The notes under the pieces: generated by a model | The model's input: only the letters and a program-made list of their open reading frames with translations | What the model was told of the DNA's origin: nothing | Database searches by the model: none | Shown here: positions 18,720-28,899 of the stretch, in pieces | Numbering within the stretch: position 1 is the first letter of the stretch | How the letters are laid out: each line of letters opens with the position of its first letter | Program-made: the position numbers and the translations under genes | Assembly: GCA_903772945.1 (NCBI GenBank) | Contig: CAICTM010000429.1 | Span: forward strand, 1 to 64,000 | Source of the DNA: Seminavis robusta | Lineage: Eukaryota; Bacillariophyta; Bacillariophyceae; Naviculales; Naviculaceae | Length of the DNA stretch: 64,000 nucleotides | Reading direction: 5' to 3'

Positions 18720-18960
18720 AGTGGTTGTTACTGTGAACGTCGAAAGTGCCTTGAAATGCAGCCACAGTAAAGGCCTCCACAATCCCTGGACTGAACTCAG
18801 GCGTTCCAACCTCTATTATAGTCATTCATGCATGTGTCGTCTTTTCCACAATGTTATTCTCACTGCTCAAAATGTCCAAATCAGAGCATTGCCTGAACCC
18901 GCAAATGCGTGGCTGGACCCTCCAGCCTCTGCTGGTTCCCTGCAATCGCTCCGTTCATTG
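18720..18960 (-). pseudogene. Relic of the 3' end of the ankyrin/TPR gene
   Basis: The plus-strand words CTCACTGCTCAAAATGTCCA, CATTGCCTG and TCATTCATGCA recur in the same order at about 21990-22110, which is the last codons and 3' flank of the ankyrin/TPR gene. In translation the minus strand ends ALIWTF, compared with GLNWTF at the end of the intact gene. Only the tail is recognisable. It sits just downstream of vWD gene 2. Confidence 0.5.
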
Positions 18961-19032
18961 GAGGGCTGTAGTAATACTTCTGGAACTACTTGGGGAAGGA
19001 TGGAGGGTATGCAGCAAAAGAAAATGTGATGA

Positions 19033-20343
19033 CTAGAATGCTCCAGCCTTGACCAGCTCCAAGTCTCCGGCAGCCATGACATCATAGACACACTGGTCCT
19101 TGAGGTCTCCCCAATGCTCACAGGCCTTCTCAGCAGCAGCCTCAGCAATGGATTCACCAAGTCCACGACGACCAACCTTCTCATTAGTCGGCATAGTGCA
19201 CTGCATGGGCCACTGGGGGGGCCTCTTGGTTTGGAAAAGTTTGGGTTCCAACTCCAGAATTTGCCATTCCATTCCAAAGGCATCAGCCTTGGAAATGACT
19301 GTTCCGTTACGGGCAAGCCACTTACCGGAACCAAATTCTCCCAAAAGACCCATGCTATCGCCGTATTCCTCCAAGCTGGCACCCACTGTCTTGACACTGA
19401 CGAGATCCTTGAAGGACTGGACCACAATTTGCTTGCCCTCTCCTAGTTTGATCGTGAAAACATCTTGCTTGGGGCTGATCTTTTCATGAGTGACAGTGTA
19501 CTTATCCATCTTATCCAGCTTGGCATTGGAGATACCATTCAACATGTATCCACCATAGGCACCAACCTCCAAGATATCAGTTCCAATCTGGACGGCAGCA
19601 GACTCAATGAAGGAGTACTGGTAACGGGCCTTTGTGCGAATGTGGATCTCCAATCCAGTGCCTTGTGAGAACTTTGGGTTACTGATGAAAACCAAATCAC
19701 ATTCTCCATGGAAATCATACCACTTGTCTGCCCACGTCTTGAAGTGGGGGCCACCCGTGACAGCTCCATCATTTGAAGCACCAATGGGAGAGGCTGTTGG
19801 ACTGCTGGTGTGACAAGGGGTGATAATCACAGCCCATTGAGTTAGTGTAGCAAGCACAGCCCATTCAGTTGGTGTAGTGGTAGCCCCTCCATCCAAAAGC
19901 AGATGCCAGCTACCTTGTGAAGAGTAGCCATTGAAATTGGCAAGGTTATCGAATGGTTGAACAGCAGATCCATTATTCACAAGGTTTGAACTGCAGTCAA
20001 TTGGATTGGTGCTTGCATTGTCATCAAAGACAACATGTAGATTTCCAGATGCAGGACATGGCATTTCCACAAGTTTTTCGTAATTTGAATGACCGTCACT
20101 ATCAGGATTTTTGACGAGAGAGAAACGCAGATCATTAGGAGCATCAATCTCTTCAAGGTCTACTTCAAGGTCAACATCACAGATTTCAAAGTTGTCATTG
20201 ACCACAATGACATCTTGACCAATTTCCTCAGCATCAGCAATCAAGTCTTTGTTGATTACTCCAGAATCATAACGGACAGCAAGAGTGTGATGCAGAATAG
20301 GACCAAAGGCAAGGGCAGTGAAGAGGAGTTTGGAGGACAGCAT
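19033..20343 (-). CDS. Secreted vWD-domain protein (vWD gene 2)
   Basis: A 436-residue paralogue of the gene at 13211-14710. The start at 20343 gives the same type of signal peptide (MLSSKLLFTALAFG). The P-domain-like region is present (VVNDNFEICDVDLEV, NGYSSQGSWHLL), followed by a vWD domain almost identical to gene 1 and a Cys-containing C-terminus. Differences: the Gly-Asp repeat is reduced to a few residues, the opening motif reads GGPHFKTW instead of GDPHFKTW, and the segment EWAV..LTQWAVIIT shows a short internal tandem duplication of about 27 bp. Loss of the motif Asp could weaken calcium or structural contacts. The frame is intact, so it is probably still a gene. Confidence 0.8.
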   Translation of the reverse strand: MLSSKLLFTALAFGPILHHTLAVRYDSGVINKDLIADAEEIGQDVIVVNDNFEICDVDLEVDLEEIDAPNDLRFSLVKNPDSDGHSNYEKLVEMPCPASGNLHVVFDDNASTNPIDCSSNLVNNGSAVQPFDNLANFNGYSSQGSWHLLLDGGATTTPTEWAVLATLTQWAVIITPCHTSSPTASPIGASNDGAVTGGPHFKTWADKWYDFHGECDLVFISNPKFSQGTGLEIHIRTKARYQYSFIESAAVQIGTDILEVGAYGGYMLNGISNAKLDKMDKYTVTHEKISPKQDVFTIKLGEGKQIVVQSFKDLVSVKTVGASLEEYGDSMGLLGEFGSGKWLARNGTVISKADAFGMEWQILELEPKLFQTKRPPQWPMQCTMPTNEKVGRRGLGESIAEAAAEKACEHWGDLKDQCVYDVMAAGDLELVKAGAF

Positions 20344-20389
20344 GGCAGCAAGGGTTGTTGTATGGCTGCAATGAGGAAGTGGGGCTCTG

Positions 20390-20416
20390 GTGGATCCTGA
20401 GTAAAAAATGAGAGAG
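20390..20416 (-). promoter_or_regulatory. Conserved upstream box of vWD gene 2
   Basis: On the minus strand CTCTCATTTTTTACTCAG|GATCC lies about 55 bases before the ATG. It matches the boxes before the two close paralogues and looks like a 3' splice site of a leader intron. Confidence 0.4.
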
Positions 20417-20756
20417 AATGTGTTCTGAGTGTTTTTTTGGCTTTGACGCAAGGGCGATTCGAGTGTCTTTTTTGGGTGCACAGTATGTTATTTCTATTGG
20501 GAACTCTATCTATTTCAGTGCAAAAACATAGTCTACTCCCCCTTTTTTTGGCTCTGCTGCGATGCACTGCTGGGGCTACGAGAAAACCAGTCAGGGGATG
20601 AGCAAATGTTGCTATAGGGCTGTAGTGTACTCTTTTCCATACCGTAGCAGTGATAGTTTGGGGGATTCCAGTTACTAGGTACTTGGCTAGTGTGGCACTC
20701 TGTGGGTTCAGTTCGCTGGAAAAGGAATCCAGTTTTTTACTTTGGCTGGTTATTTT

Positions 20757-20901
20757 CGATTGGATTGGACTGGATTGCATTGGATTGCATTGAATTGGAT
20801 TGGATTGCATTGAATTGGTACTTACTATACAAATAACAGTACTTTCATGGATCCAATTCAATTCAATCCAATCCAATTCAAACGAATCCAATCCAATTCA
20901 A
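20757..20901. repeat. Inverted (GATTG)n / (CAATC)n repeat
   Basis: The left arm (20757-20819) is a run of GGATTG, GCATTG and GAATTG units, and the right arm (20850-20901) is built of the complementary CAATCCAATT units. About 30 bp separate the arms, so a long imperfect hairpin is possible. A related single-arm tract occurs at about 26610-26660. Confidence 0.65.
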
Positions 20902-22072
20902 CTGATTTGACGGCCAAAATGCGAATTTTAAGTTTCAACTGACGTTTTAGTTGGTATTAGCTCAGTTTCTCTGTCTATTTCAATGTACCGGTAACTTTCG
21001 CTGTACTAGCTGGTGCTGTAGCATCAAATGCAATGTAGCCCAATAAGCAAGTTTGCTCATCCCCTCACAGTTTTTTAAAGCCTGAGCCAAAACCGTCGTT
21101 TGGTCGCAGTAAAAGTAGTACCATTAGGGACTCGACGTGACGTCCAGGTTTCAGGTCACTTCACGATTGATGGCGCAAAAGACGTGAAGCTTACCACCTG
21201 AAGTAGACTATATAGTAGGGCTCATGCTTTTTTAAAATTAAATGCAGCAGGTTTATTCCAGCTCCAATCAAGAAGCATCGCAATGTTAGTGGTAGTACTG
21301 TAGGACTTATGAGGACTAAAAGAGCCAGTGGCACGGCTGGCCAGAGGCTATGATACCGGTACCGGTACCGGTACCGGGCTTGTTTCCTTTGGACTCGTCA
21401 CAATTAACAGCTCCATCTCCCATTTTTCCTCCAACAGCGCAATGAAGCGCCCGGGTGCACAATGACAACCACAACCTGCCATCACGGATGATCATCGCCC
21501 CACAACACTAATAGTCTATTATTTTTAACATTAACGATGGTTTTGTTTTGCAGCGCAAGAGATACCATACTATAGGAGAGTAATGCTTCTTGCTGGGCGA
21601 ACACTCCTTGCTTGCTCCAGCGCAATATGAAGTTGATCGATCGCTGCTACTTGCTAGACTATTATAAATATGTACCTAAGCTTCGGGTGACAAGACAAGA
21701 GTGTGGTTGGACGATTGTCGTCGTCGGTACTGTACCGGAAAGACCGCTGCTGATTACCGAGGACGACACGAGAGCCTGCTGTTGATCGATCGATAGATAG
21801 CTAATGAGGAGACTATCTGCAGCCTGAACAAAGGAGATCGTCGTCGAAGGCAACACTACTACTACATGTAGTAGGATATCGGGCTGCTACCCGCTGCACG
21901 AAAACGCAATCACGAGGCGAGTGGATCCTTCTATCGGATTTGATCGAGTGAGTGACAGTCGCAGCCATGGTTGGTACTGTGCAGAAAAGACCTCCGCGAT
22001 CCCTCGACTGAACTCAAGCTGTCCAACATTTCCAACCTCTCGTCATTCATGCAAGTTTGTTTCTCTCACTGC
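20902..22072. other. Intergenic with ACCGGT palindrome run and a dispersed repeat
   Basis: No gene is supported. A run of ACCGGT units sits at 21354-21378 and is fully self-complementary. The stretch at about 21783-21848 (GATCGATCGATAG ... CAAAGGAGATCGTCGTCGA) recurs at about 63683-63758. Bases after about 21990 belong to the 3' flank of the ankyrin/TPR gene. Confidence 0.45.
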
Positions 22073-25000
22073 TCAAAATGTCCAATTCAGACCATTGCCT
22101 GGACCTGCATGGGAGGGCAGTGACTCAACCTTGCTGATCTTCAACCGAACGATGTCGACCATTTCAACGACGGCCAAGAGGTCAGCGTGGTCTTCTTCAA
22201 GCGTTGTTTCACGAATGGAAAGTGACTTTTGGTATTCTCTGAGAGCGCCAATGTAGTCACCTTTTGAAAAAAGGGCAAAGCCAATACCTTCATGAGCAAT
22301 GGCAATGTCTGGGTCCAATTGTCCGCACATCACCTTCCGAATTGACAGCGCCTGACGATACAATGCAACCGCGTTGTCAAAGTCCCTTTCCCGTAGCATT
22401 TCTTTCCCGGCCTCGTCGTAGATTGACAGAAAAGCTTGGTCTCTCTTGACCGGTGCATCTTTCAGTGATGCAATGGATCTGGCATGATGTCGCACAACAT
22501 CTCTACCATTACCCAACGCAAGAGACACTATGCCGAGCTTAGCATACAATCTGGCAACCGGCAAGTGGCAATCGACCTTCTCCTGGTGAATCTTCAAAGA
22601 GCGTTCATAGAACTCAAGTGATCTTTCAAGAATCCCCATGCGCCTCAGAGCATCACCAATTTGGTCGCAGGTGTCGGCAACGGCGGGGTGCTTTTCTCCA
22701 AGCAAAGATTCCTGTATTTCAAGGCACCTGTTCAGCATTCCAACGGCTTCACTCGGGTCTTCCTGCAGAGATGCCAAGGTTGCGTATCCAAACGCAGTGT
22801 CGGGGTGTCCCCCTCCGAGCATTTCTTCAAAGACCGCAACAGCAGCCTTCACTAGCTGCAATCCTTCCCTTCATTTTCCGTTCTGGGAATAAAGCAAACC
22901 AAGCCGGCAGGATGTGACCGCCACGATGCGGCTCCTACCAAACTTCTTCTCCTGTACATCTTGGCAACGTTGCATGAGTTGCAAAGCGTTATCCACGTCG
23001 TTCATCTCCGTCAGCAACCGCCCCAAATGAGAGTACACCTCTGCAGTCTCTACGTGATCCTCCCCTAATACTTCCTCATGTACCACCTTGGCTTTCCAAT
23101 ACAGTTCCGCTGCCTCGTCTATGCGACCAAGAGATGCGAGTGCTCTAGCCACGTCCGTGTAAGCCTTTGCAGTTTCCAAGCGGCTGGGAACAAGCAACTT
23201 TTCACGCGTAGCCAGGCATTGCCTGTACATGGTGAGAGCCGCCTCGCTATCGCCGTAAAGGTCAAACAGGTCACCGACTTGCTTGCAAAAGACAGCGTGA
23301 GACAACCGGTCAGCAGCGTTATCATCATCCAATGCCTCGAGAGTCTGGGTGGAACGTTGCTCAATCACTTCTCGAACCCAATGCCGCAGCCTTCCTTTCA
23401 CTTGAACATTGAGAGACTGAAATCCAATGCTCCCTCGGACGAGCTCTAGGATTCTTGTCTTGTCCTCCGGTACCGATGCGTCGGCCTTCTCAACGTCAAT
23501 TTGATTTAGAGCTTTGTAGAGGTTGTCGATCCCCCGTTCACCCAAACGCCGCCCCCATGTCGAGAACAGCTGAACCAGCATCCTATCCATATCGCGCGGT
23601 GGCATAATGACAGCCAAGTGACAACCTTCTTTGATGGCCCAAAAGATCTCAAAAATGCACCAAATCCGCTGGAGGTTGGCAGGGTCGCCCCAAGGTGTCA
23701 TCATTACCAGGATACGTCCAATCCCTTGCACTCGCCCTCGGAATGCTTTCTCGAAATCATCTGTTGAAGTGTCGCGTGCCTCCGCAACTCGATGTTGATT
23801 CATGCAAAGGCAACATATCCAGATGTATGTCTTTCGGGGGTCCAGTCGGTTTTGCTCGCAGAATCCCACGAGCGTTTCCACCACATCTTGGACTGTGTAA
23901 CTCCAAGTCCAACTGAGCATATGCGTTGCACAACCAACGTGGTCTGACCCTTCCAAACAGTGGACATACGCTGCCCCCCTTTTGCCGTCTACGGGACAAA
24001 TGACATCAGCCCCCTTTTCACGAACGAAACCGCTGCCTGCACGGAGGTCTTCAATCTCGTAGAACTTCGACTTCTTCGATAGACAAGGAGTCATCGTCAC
24101 TTCCGCCATGAATACGTTCTCTAGATGATGGACACTGACACCCAGAAACTCTGGTCGCTCTGCACAAGCCACGTTACAGATTCTCGGACACGTGAGCTCC
24201 TCGTTGTCCGTCACAGTGGGCAACCTTCGCGACAAAGTAACACGAAACTCCGACCTACGACGCGTGGCTTCTTCGACAATCACGTAGTGATCTGCGCTGC
24301 TAGTCTTGATCACGTGTTTGCCGTTGTCTTCTGTCATGATCTGAAGCAATTCACGTCCATCGGCACTCTCCAAGGAAACTATATCTTCCCAGAACCAAGA
24401 GTGGTGCTTTGTCGTTTCCGTTTCTTCAAATCCCACGCCCATCGAATTGATAGTAATGGTTCCTCTTGCTTCTTTATAGACCGCGTGCTGGAAGATGGTA
24501 TGCTTTGATAGATCTGTTCGTTTGGACTCGTCCTTGTCGTTGTCTTCGGTGTGGGCTTCATCGGAAGTTCTTGGAGCACAACACAAAACACAGTTGTTTG
24601 CGCCACCTGGATTAGCAAAGGTGCAGGTGGCACAAACCCACTGCTTTTCATTCGGAGTAGCAGATAGAGGTCTAGACGCTTGGCATACGGAACATGACAG
24701 GTAAGTCTCTGGGTTCTCGGCAAATGTGCAGACACTGCAAGCCCAGGGGTGTTCCCCTGTCGTAGCATCTTCCGTCGAACCTACACCCTGCTCCGTGTCT
24801 GTCCCCACCCCTCGTTCCTCAAAAAAGTCTTGTATGGCAGTCTTCTCCCGGCATCTGGCGAGCTCGACAGCGTCCCTCTCTTCCGAATCCAGAATAGTCC
24901 AATCTGCTCCCTTTTCAAGTAGCATGGCCACAATTGCCAGACTACCGTTTTGAACGGCCAAGTGGAGTGGTGTTTCTCCTCGTACCGTCGTTTGTGCGTT

Positions 25001-26143
25001 GGGGTTGGCACCTTCATCGAGTAGACGCTGCACCACAGGAGCATGCCCATTCTTGCATGCCATATGCAACGGTGATTCTCCAGTATCGCTGGTCGCCCAA
25101 CTAGGGTCGATACCGGATTTGACAAGTGCTACAACATCCCGTAAGTTTCCATCTTCTGCGAATTTCAATAGAGAACGTGCCATTGACTCGTTCACAGGGA
25201 CTTGTGGGCGTAAGTCCACCATTCGGTAAGAGCTGTCCATCGATGAATCTTCAGATGGGGGATTTTGGAGAAAACTGATCAAGTCATGCATGTTACTCTG
25301 CCGAGCCAGGTCCAACGGTGTCAATCCTTCTTCGTTCTCTTGCTCGAGATCCGCGCCATGCTTGAGCAGCAGCGCAGCCATCTCAGTGGTCCCGTTTGCC
25401 AGTACAGCTATATGAAGAAGCGTGTTGTTTTCGTGGTCACCACAGTTGACAAAAGTCTCGCCTTGAGGGAGACTGGTTTTGAGTTTGAATATATGTCCTG
25501 CTTTCACGGCAGTCTGCAATTCTAGCAGATATTCTTCGCCCAAGATCGTTTGTTCCAGATAGGTGCGCAACTGTCTCCTTCCACGTATCTTGGCAATGTC
25601 CCATGGGGTCAATCCGGAATGAGCCTGGCAGTCTAGGTCAGCCCCGTGGAAATGGAGTAGCATTGCCATCTTGACGTGTCCACGATAAGAGCAATAGTGT
25701 AGTGGGGTCTGTCCATCTCTGCGTTTCGTGGCTTTTGAAGACGCCCCTCCCTGCTCCAACAACACTTTCGCCACTTGGATGTGTCCATTGAGAGCCGCCA
25801 AATGCAGCGGGGTCTCACCTAACACGTTGGCCGCCCTGGCATTACCACCATTCTCTAGCAAGAGGATCACGATCTCACGAAAACCCCCAGCTGCGGCGCA
25901 ATGAAGAGGAGTTTGTCCGTGTTCACTTGCAGCATTCACATCTGTGTCGAGGAGCCATAGAAGTTCCTGCACTTCTTGTAATCCTCCTCGGCGACAGGCT
26001 TCATTCAGTGGTGTTCCTCCCCCATGAACCTCTGCGAAGACCGCCGATACATTGTTTCCTCCTTCTCCCAATCCCTCGAGTATGTGGACGTTGCTCTCCA
26101 CCTCACGCCTTTTCATCTCAAAGTCGCTGCTTGAAGGGTTCAT
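22073..26143 (-). CDS. Ankyrin - RanBP2 zinc finger - TIR-like - TPR protein, interrupted by one in-frame TGA
   Basis: The first ATG is at 26143. Residues about 45-445 contain ankyrin repeats in two blocks (GQTPLHCAAAGG, GETPLHLAALNGH, ESPLHMACKNGH). Residues 466-525 hold two RanBP2-type zinc fingers (WACSVCTF...CSVC and WVCATCTF...CVLC). Residues 550-640 resemble a PH-like module. Residues about 715-930 form an alpha/beta region with GRILVMMTPWGDP and IWCIFEI; its WCxxE (W828, E832) is placed like the catalytic Glu segment of TIR domains. TPRs of kinesin-light-chain type follow. After residue 1090 a TGA (22871-22873) interrupts one TPR, and the same frame continues for another 265 codons of TPR to the stop at 22073. 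An ancestral CGA Arg codon is the simplest source. It could be a pseudogene allele, a readthrough site or a sequencing error. The architecture suggests an intracellular immune or signalling receptor; that is inference. Confidence 0.7.
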
Positions 26144-26754
26144 TTTCGATTCCACTCTTTATAAAGAAGAAAATTAATGATCCTTCTGATCTGAGTGATC
26201 GTCTATGCGGACTCCTCTTGCTTCGCACTTCGCACCTCGAGTCGTGGATTTTACATCTTGTCGGTGGTGTCTTGCAATTAAGTGGGATTCAAGTCATTCG
26301 ATACATGTGGATGGACTCTGTAAAACTAATAATTTTAAAACTGCTTGGTACTCCCAGCATCTGAATACCAGTAAGAATGATTATGGGTTAGAGGTGACTA
26401 CGTCTAGCTAGTAGTAGGATGGTAGGAGGGCATGGTAACGTTATGACTTCTGATGTGGGAGTCACGACGGTTTATCCCCCTGCATGCCGCTGGACTTTTG
26501 GTCGCCACTGAGGACAAGATTTAAAACACATACCCGCGAGTCGCCTCCAACGCATTGTAGCCATCCCTTGACTTTCACTGGGATTGACTTTCACCCGTGA
26601 AAGATTCTATCGGACTGATATTTGATTTGATTGAATCGAATCATTGGATTGAATTGAATCTCAGCGCCATCCGCAGGGCAGCCAACGTGGGCACTCCACG
26701 CGCAGTTCTGCCCATGAAGCATGGATTTAGCTGAGGGAGGTTCAAAGAGCGAAG
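26144..26754. other. Intergenic between two minus-strand genes
   Basis: It holds the upstream region of the ankyrin/TPR gene and, at 26610-26660, a GATTG/GAATC-rich tract. The last 60 bp or so share similarity with the regions just after the two other LRR paralogues (GCTCTTT..CCTC.CTCAG..ATCCATGCTTC on the minus strand). No additional gene is seen. Confidence 0.4.
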
Positions 26755-28899
26755 CTACAGTGTCATGCATTTGCATTGACTGCATGTGCAATCCACCGAA
26801 TCACAATCAACAAGAATCTGCAATAAGTCTGGGTTGGAACAAAGACTGCTTGGCACCATTCCGGATAAATTGCTGTCATGCAAGGCCAATTCAGTCAATG
26901 ATGTCAGCAACCCCAGCTCAGATGGAATGCTGCCCGATATTGCAGTTGTACTCATGTTCAAGAAAGCCAAGGCTGTCATTAATCCAAGCTCACTTGGAAG
27001 GCTGCCCGTCATTTTCCTGTTTTCAGACAAGCCCAAGCGTGTCAATGATGTCATCAAGCCAATTTCAGAAGGGACCATTCCGAACATCCTGTTGGTTTCC
27101 AATGACAAACTTTGAAGCTGGTCCAGCTGAGTCAACTCTACGGGAATTGTTCCCGTTAGACTGTTCCTATTGAGTATCAACTCTTGAAGTTGGGTCATCT
27201 GCTGGATTTCCACTGGTATCGCACTAAGCCAGTTCGTTCCCAACCTCAAGGTGTGGAGTTGGGTCCAGTCACAGAGCTCTGCAGGGATACTTAGTCGGAG
27301 AGAGCAATTAGTACAGCCAATCACTTTCAGTGACGGAAATGACTCTGGTGATAAACTTGATGGTAGCAGACTCAATATGGGTTTATGTTGGTGATTCCCT
27401 GACAAGTCCACTTCTTCCAACTGACCAAGCAATGAGAGCTCTGGTGGGATAGATCCAATAAAATCCATTATGGTGTCGGATTTTCTCATAGTAATTCGTT
27501 TTACATGGCCATCAGTGTTGCAATGCACTTGTTTGCTGGAGAAACTCTCGCCCCATTCACACTCATCTATCTCATAGTTCAGCCATGTCCAAAATTGTGG
27601 GCCACCGAATTCGTAGAAGAAAGTCGCCAAAGCAAATCTCTGTTCCCGTCGCCAGCTTTTGTATCGACGTAGGTTGGGATCTAGAGTCAGCCAGGTGAAA
27701 GCTTGGTACTGGGATGACGACTGATCCAATGCAATTAATTCCAAAGTGGAATTGGCTGCATTGGGGAGCAGCACCCCATCATCTTGCTCGACTTGGTCAA
27801 CTTCCACTGTTGGTGATTGTGTTGGTACTGGATCGGAGATTTCACCTTCCGTTGAATTATCAATTGTTGTATTCTCCAGTGATGTGCCGTCTTCCTGTCC
27901 ACCTCCACGAACAGCCAGTGGAATGGCAATAATTGCGAGAATCATCACCAGTACTAGTAGCAGCATGCCTACCCTGATTAACATCATCTTTTTCTTTCTT
28001 TCAATTGCGGCATCAGCTGCAGTCCCATCGGGATTATGCGTTAGGGGCCCAGACACCCACTCTACATGAGCGGTCGGTATTGCACTTTCCTCATCCGAGG
28101 ACTCTGCTCTGGTCTCTTGAGGAATATCAGGCTCTGGCCCAGTCCCAGAAGGTCCCAAATTAGAACCATCCACTCTGGGCAGCACTGCAACCATTTCTTC
28201 TTTTTCTTCTTGCAGTAGTTCTAGCGGATTAGAGGATGCAGATCCCAGTAAATCCAATTGCAGTGGTTCCAGTGCCTCATAGTCGGCACCAGGTGCCCCA
28301 GAGTAGGCACCAGGAGTAACAGAGCCTGGGGGTACCCGGTGCTTGGCCATTGGTTGCCCAGTTTGATTGTCGCAATATTCCATTTTGCCATTTCCAGAAT
28401 TAGATTCCGAACTGGTCCGAACGTCAGAAGCAGGATTGGGAAGAGGGTCATCCTCAATTATTCCAGCTGCAATGAATAGTGGATCATTAGCAAATTGACC
28501 CTGTTTGAAAGAGTCGTCATCAAAATCCACATAATTGGCACCCAATTCTGCCCTCGCTCGAGATTGTTTAGCAGCATGGTATCGCTGCGATAACGCGTGA
28601 GACAATGCCAGTTCGTCTTTCTGTCGCTGATCATTATCCTCCACATGATTTGCGAAAACTGCTGTACTAGTAGACACTGGTTCCTCACTTGCTGTGTCCG
28701 TATTCTTCTTGTTTTCTGCCGCCCGCCTTAGCAGTTCTTCCTGCTTGATCTCTTCCGGTGTCTTGATGAAGTCTCCTGAGGTCAATTCAGCACTGGCGGC
28801 ATTACTCCGCTCCTCGGTAAGCTGGCTCAAGCACAGATCCCTGTCTGAGGCCCCATCTTCTTCTTGGCCATTGGGTAGGGGAGGAGGGGGAGAGGACAT
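26755..28899 (-). CDS. Single-pass membrane LRR protein, LRR copy 1 (714 aa)
   Basis: The ATG at 28899 opens an intronless frame. Residues 1-305 are an acidic, disordered-looking cytosolic region beginning MSSPPPPLPNG. Residues 307-329 are the membrane helix (LIRVGMLLLVLVMILAIIAI) preceded by ERKKK. A Thr/Pro/Asp stem follows, then a pre-LRR region (WRREQRFALATFFYEFGG, CEWGESF). About eight leucine-rich repeats come next (IPPELSLLGQLEEV, GTIPVELTQL, SGSIPSELGLLT), and then a Cys cap (CSNPDLLQ ... CTCSQCKC). There is no signal peptide and no kinase domain. It is almost identical to the gene at 36791-38938 on the opposite strand, and a shorter relative is at 41651-43081. It probably acts as a cell-surface or endomembrane recognition protein; the ligand is unknown. 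Confidence 0.85.
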   Translation of the reverse strand: MSSPPPPLPNGQEEDGASDRDLCLSQLTEERSNAASAELTSGDFIKTPEEIKQEELLRRAAENKKNTDTASEEPVSTSTAVFANHVEDNDQRQKDELALSHALSQRYHAAKQSRARAELGANYVDFDDDSFKQGQFANDPLFIAAGIIEDDPLPNPASDVRTSSESNSGNGKMEYCDNQTGQPMAKHRVPPGSVTPGAYSGAPGADYEALEPLQLDLLGSASSNPLELLQEEKEEMVAVLPRVDGSNLGPSGTGPEPDIPQETRAESSDEESAIPTAHVEWVSGPLTHNPDGTAADAAIERKKKMMLIRVGMLLLVLVMILAIIAIPLAVRGGGQEDGTSLENTTIDNSTEGEISDPVPTQSPTVEVDQVEQDDGVLLPNAANSTLELIALDQSSSQYQAFTWLTLDPNLRRYKSWRREQRFALATFFYEFGGPQFWTWLNYEIDECEWGESFSSKQVHCNTDGHVKRITMRKSDTIMDFIGSIPPELSLLGQLEEVDLSGNHQHKPILSLLPSSLSPESFPSLKVIGCTNCSLRLSIPAELCDWTQLHTLRLGTNWLSAIPVEIQQMTQLQELILNRNSLTGTIPVELTQLDQLQSLSLETNRMFGMVPSEIGLMTSLTRLGLSENRKMTGSLPSELGLMTALAFLNMSTTAISGSIPSELGLLTSLTELALHDSNLSGMVPSSLCSNPDLLQILVDCDSVDCTCSQCKCMTL

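Noticed and set aside
22871-22873. TGA as a selenocysteine codon
   Set aside because: It sits at a variable surface position of a TPR with no redox context, and I see no nearby structure that would suggest a SECIS; an Arg codon mutation is simpler.
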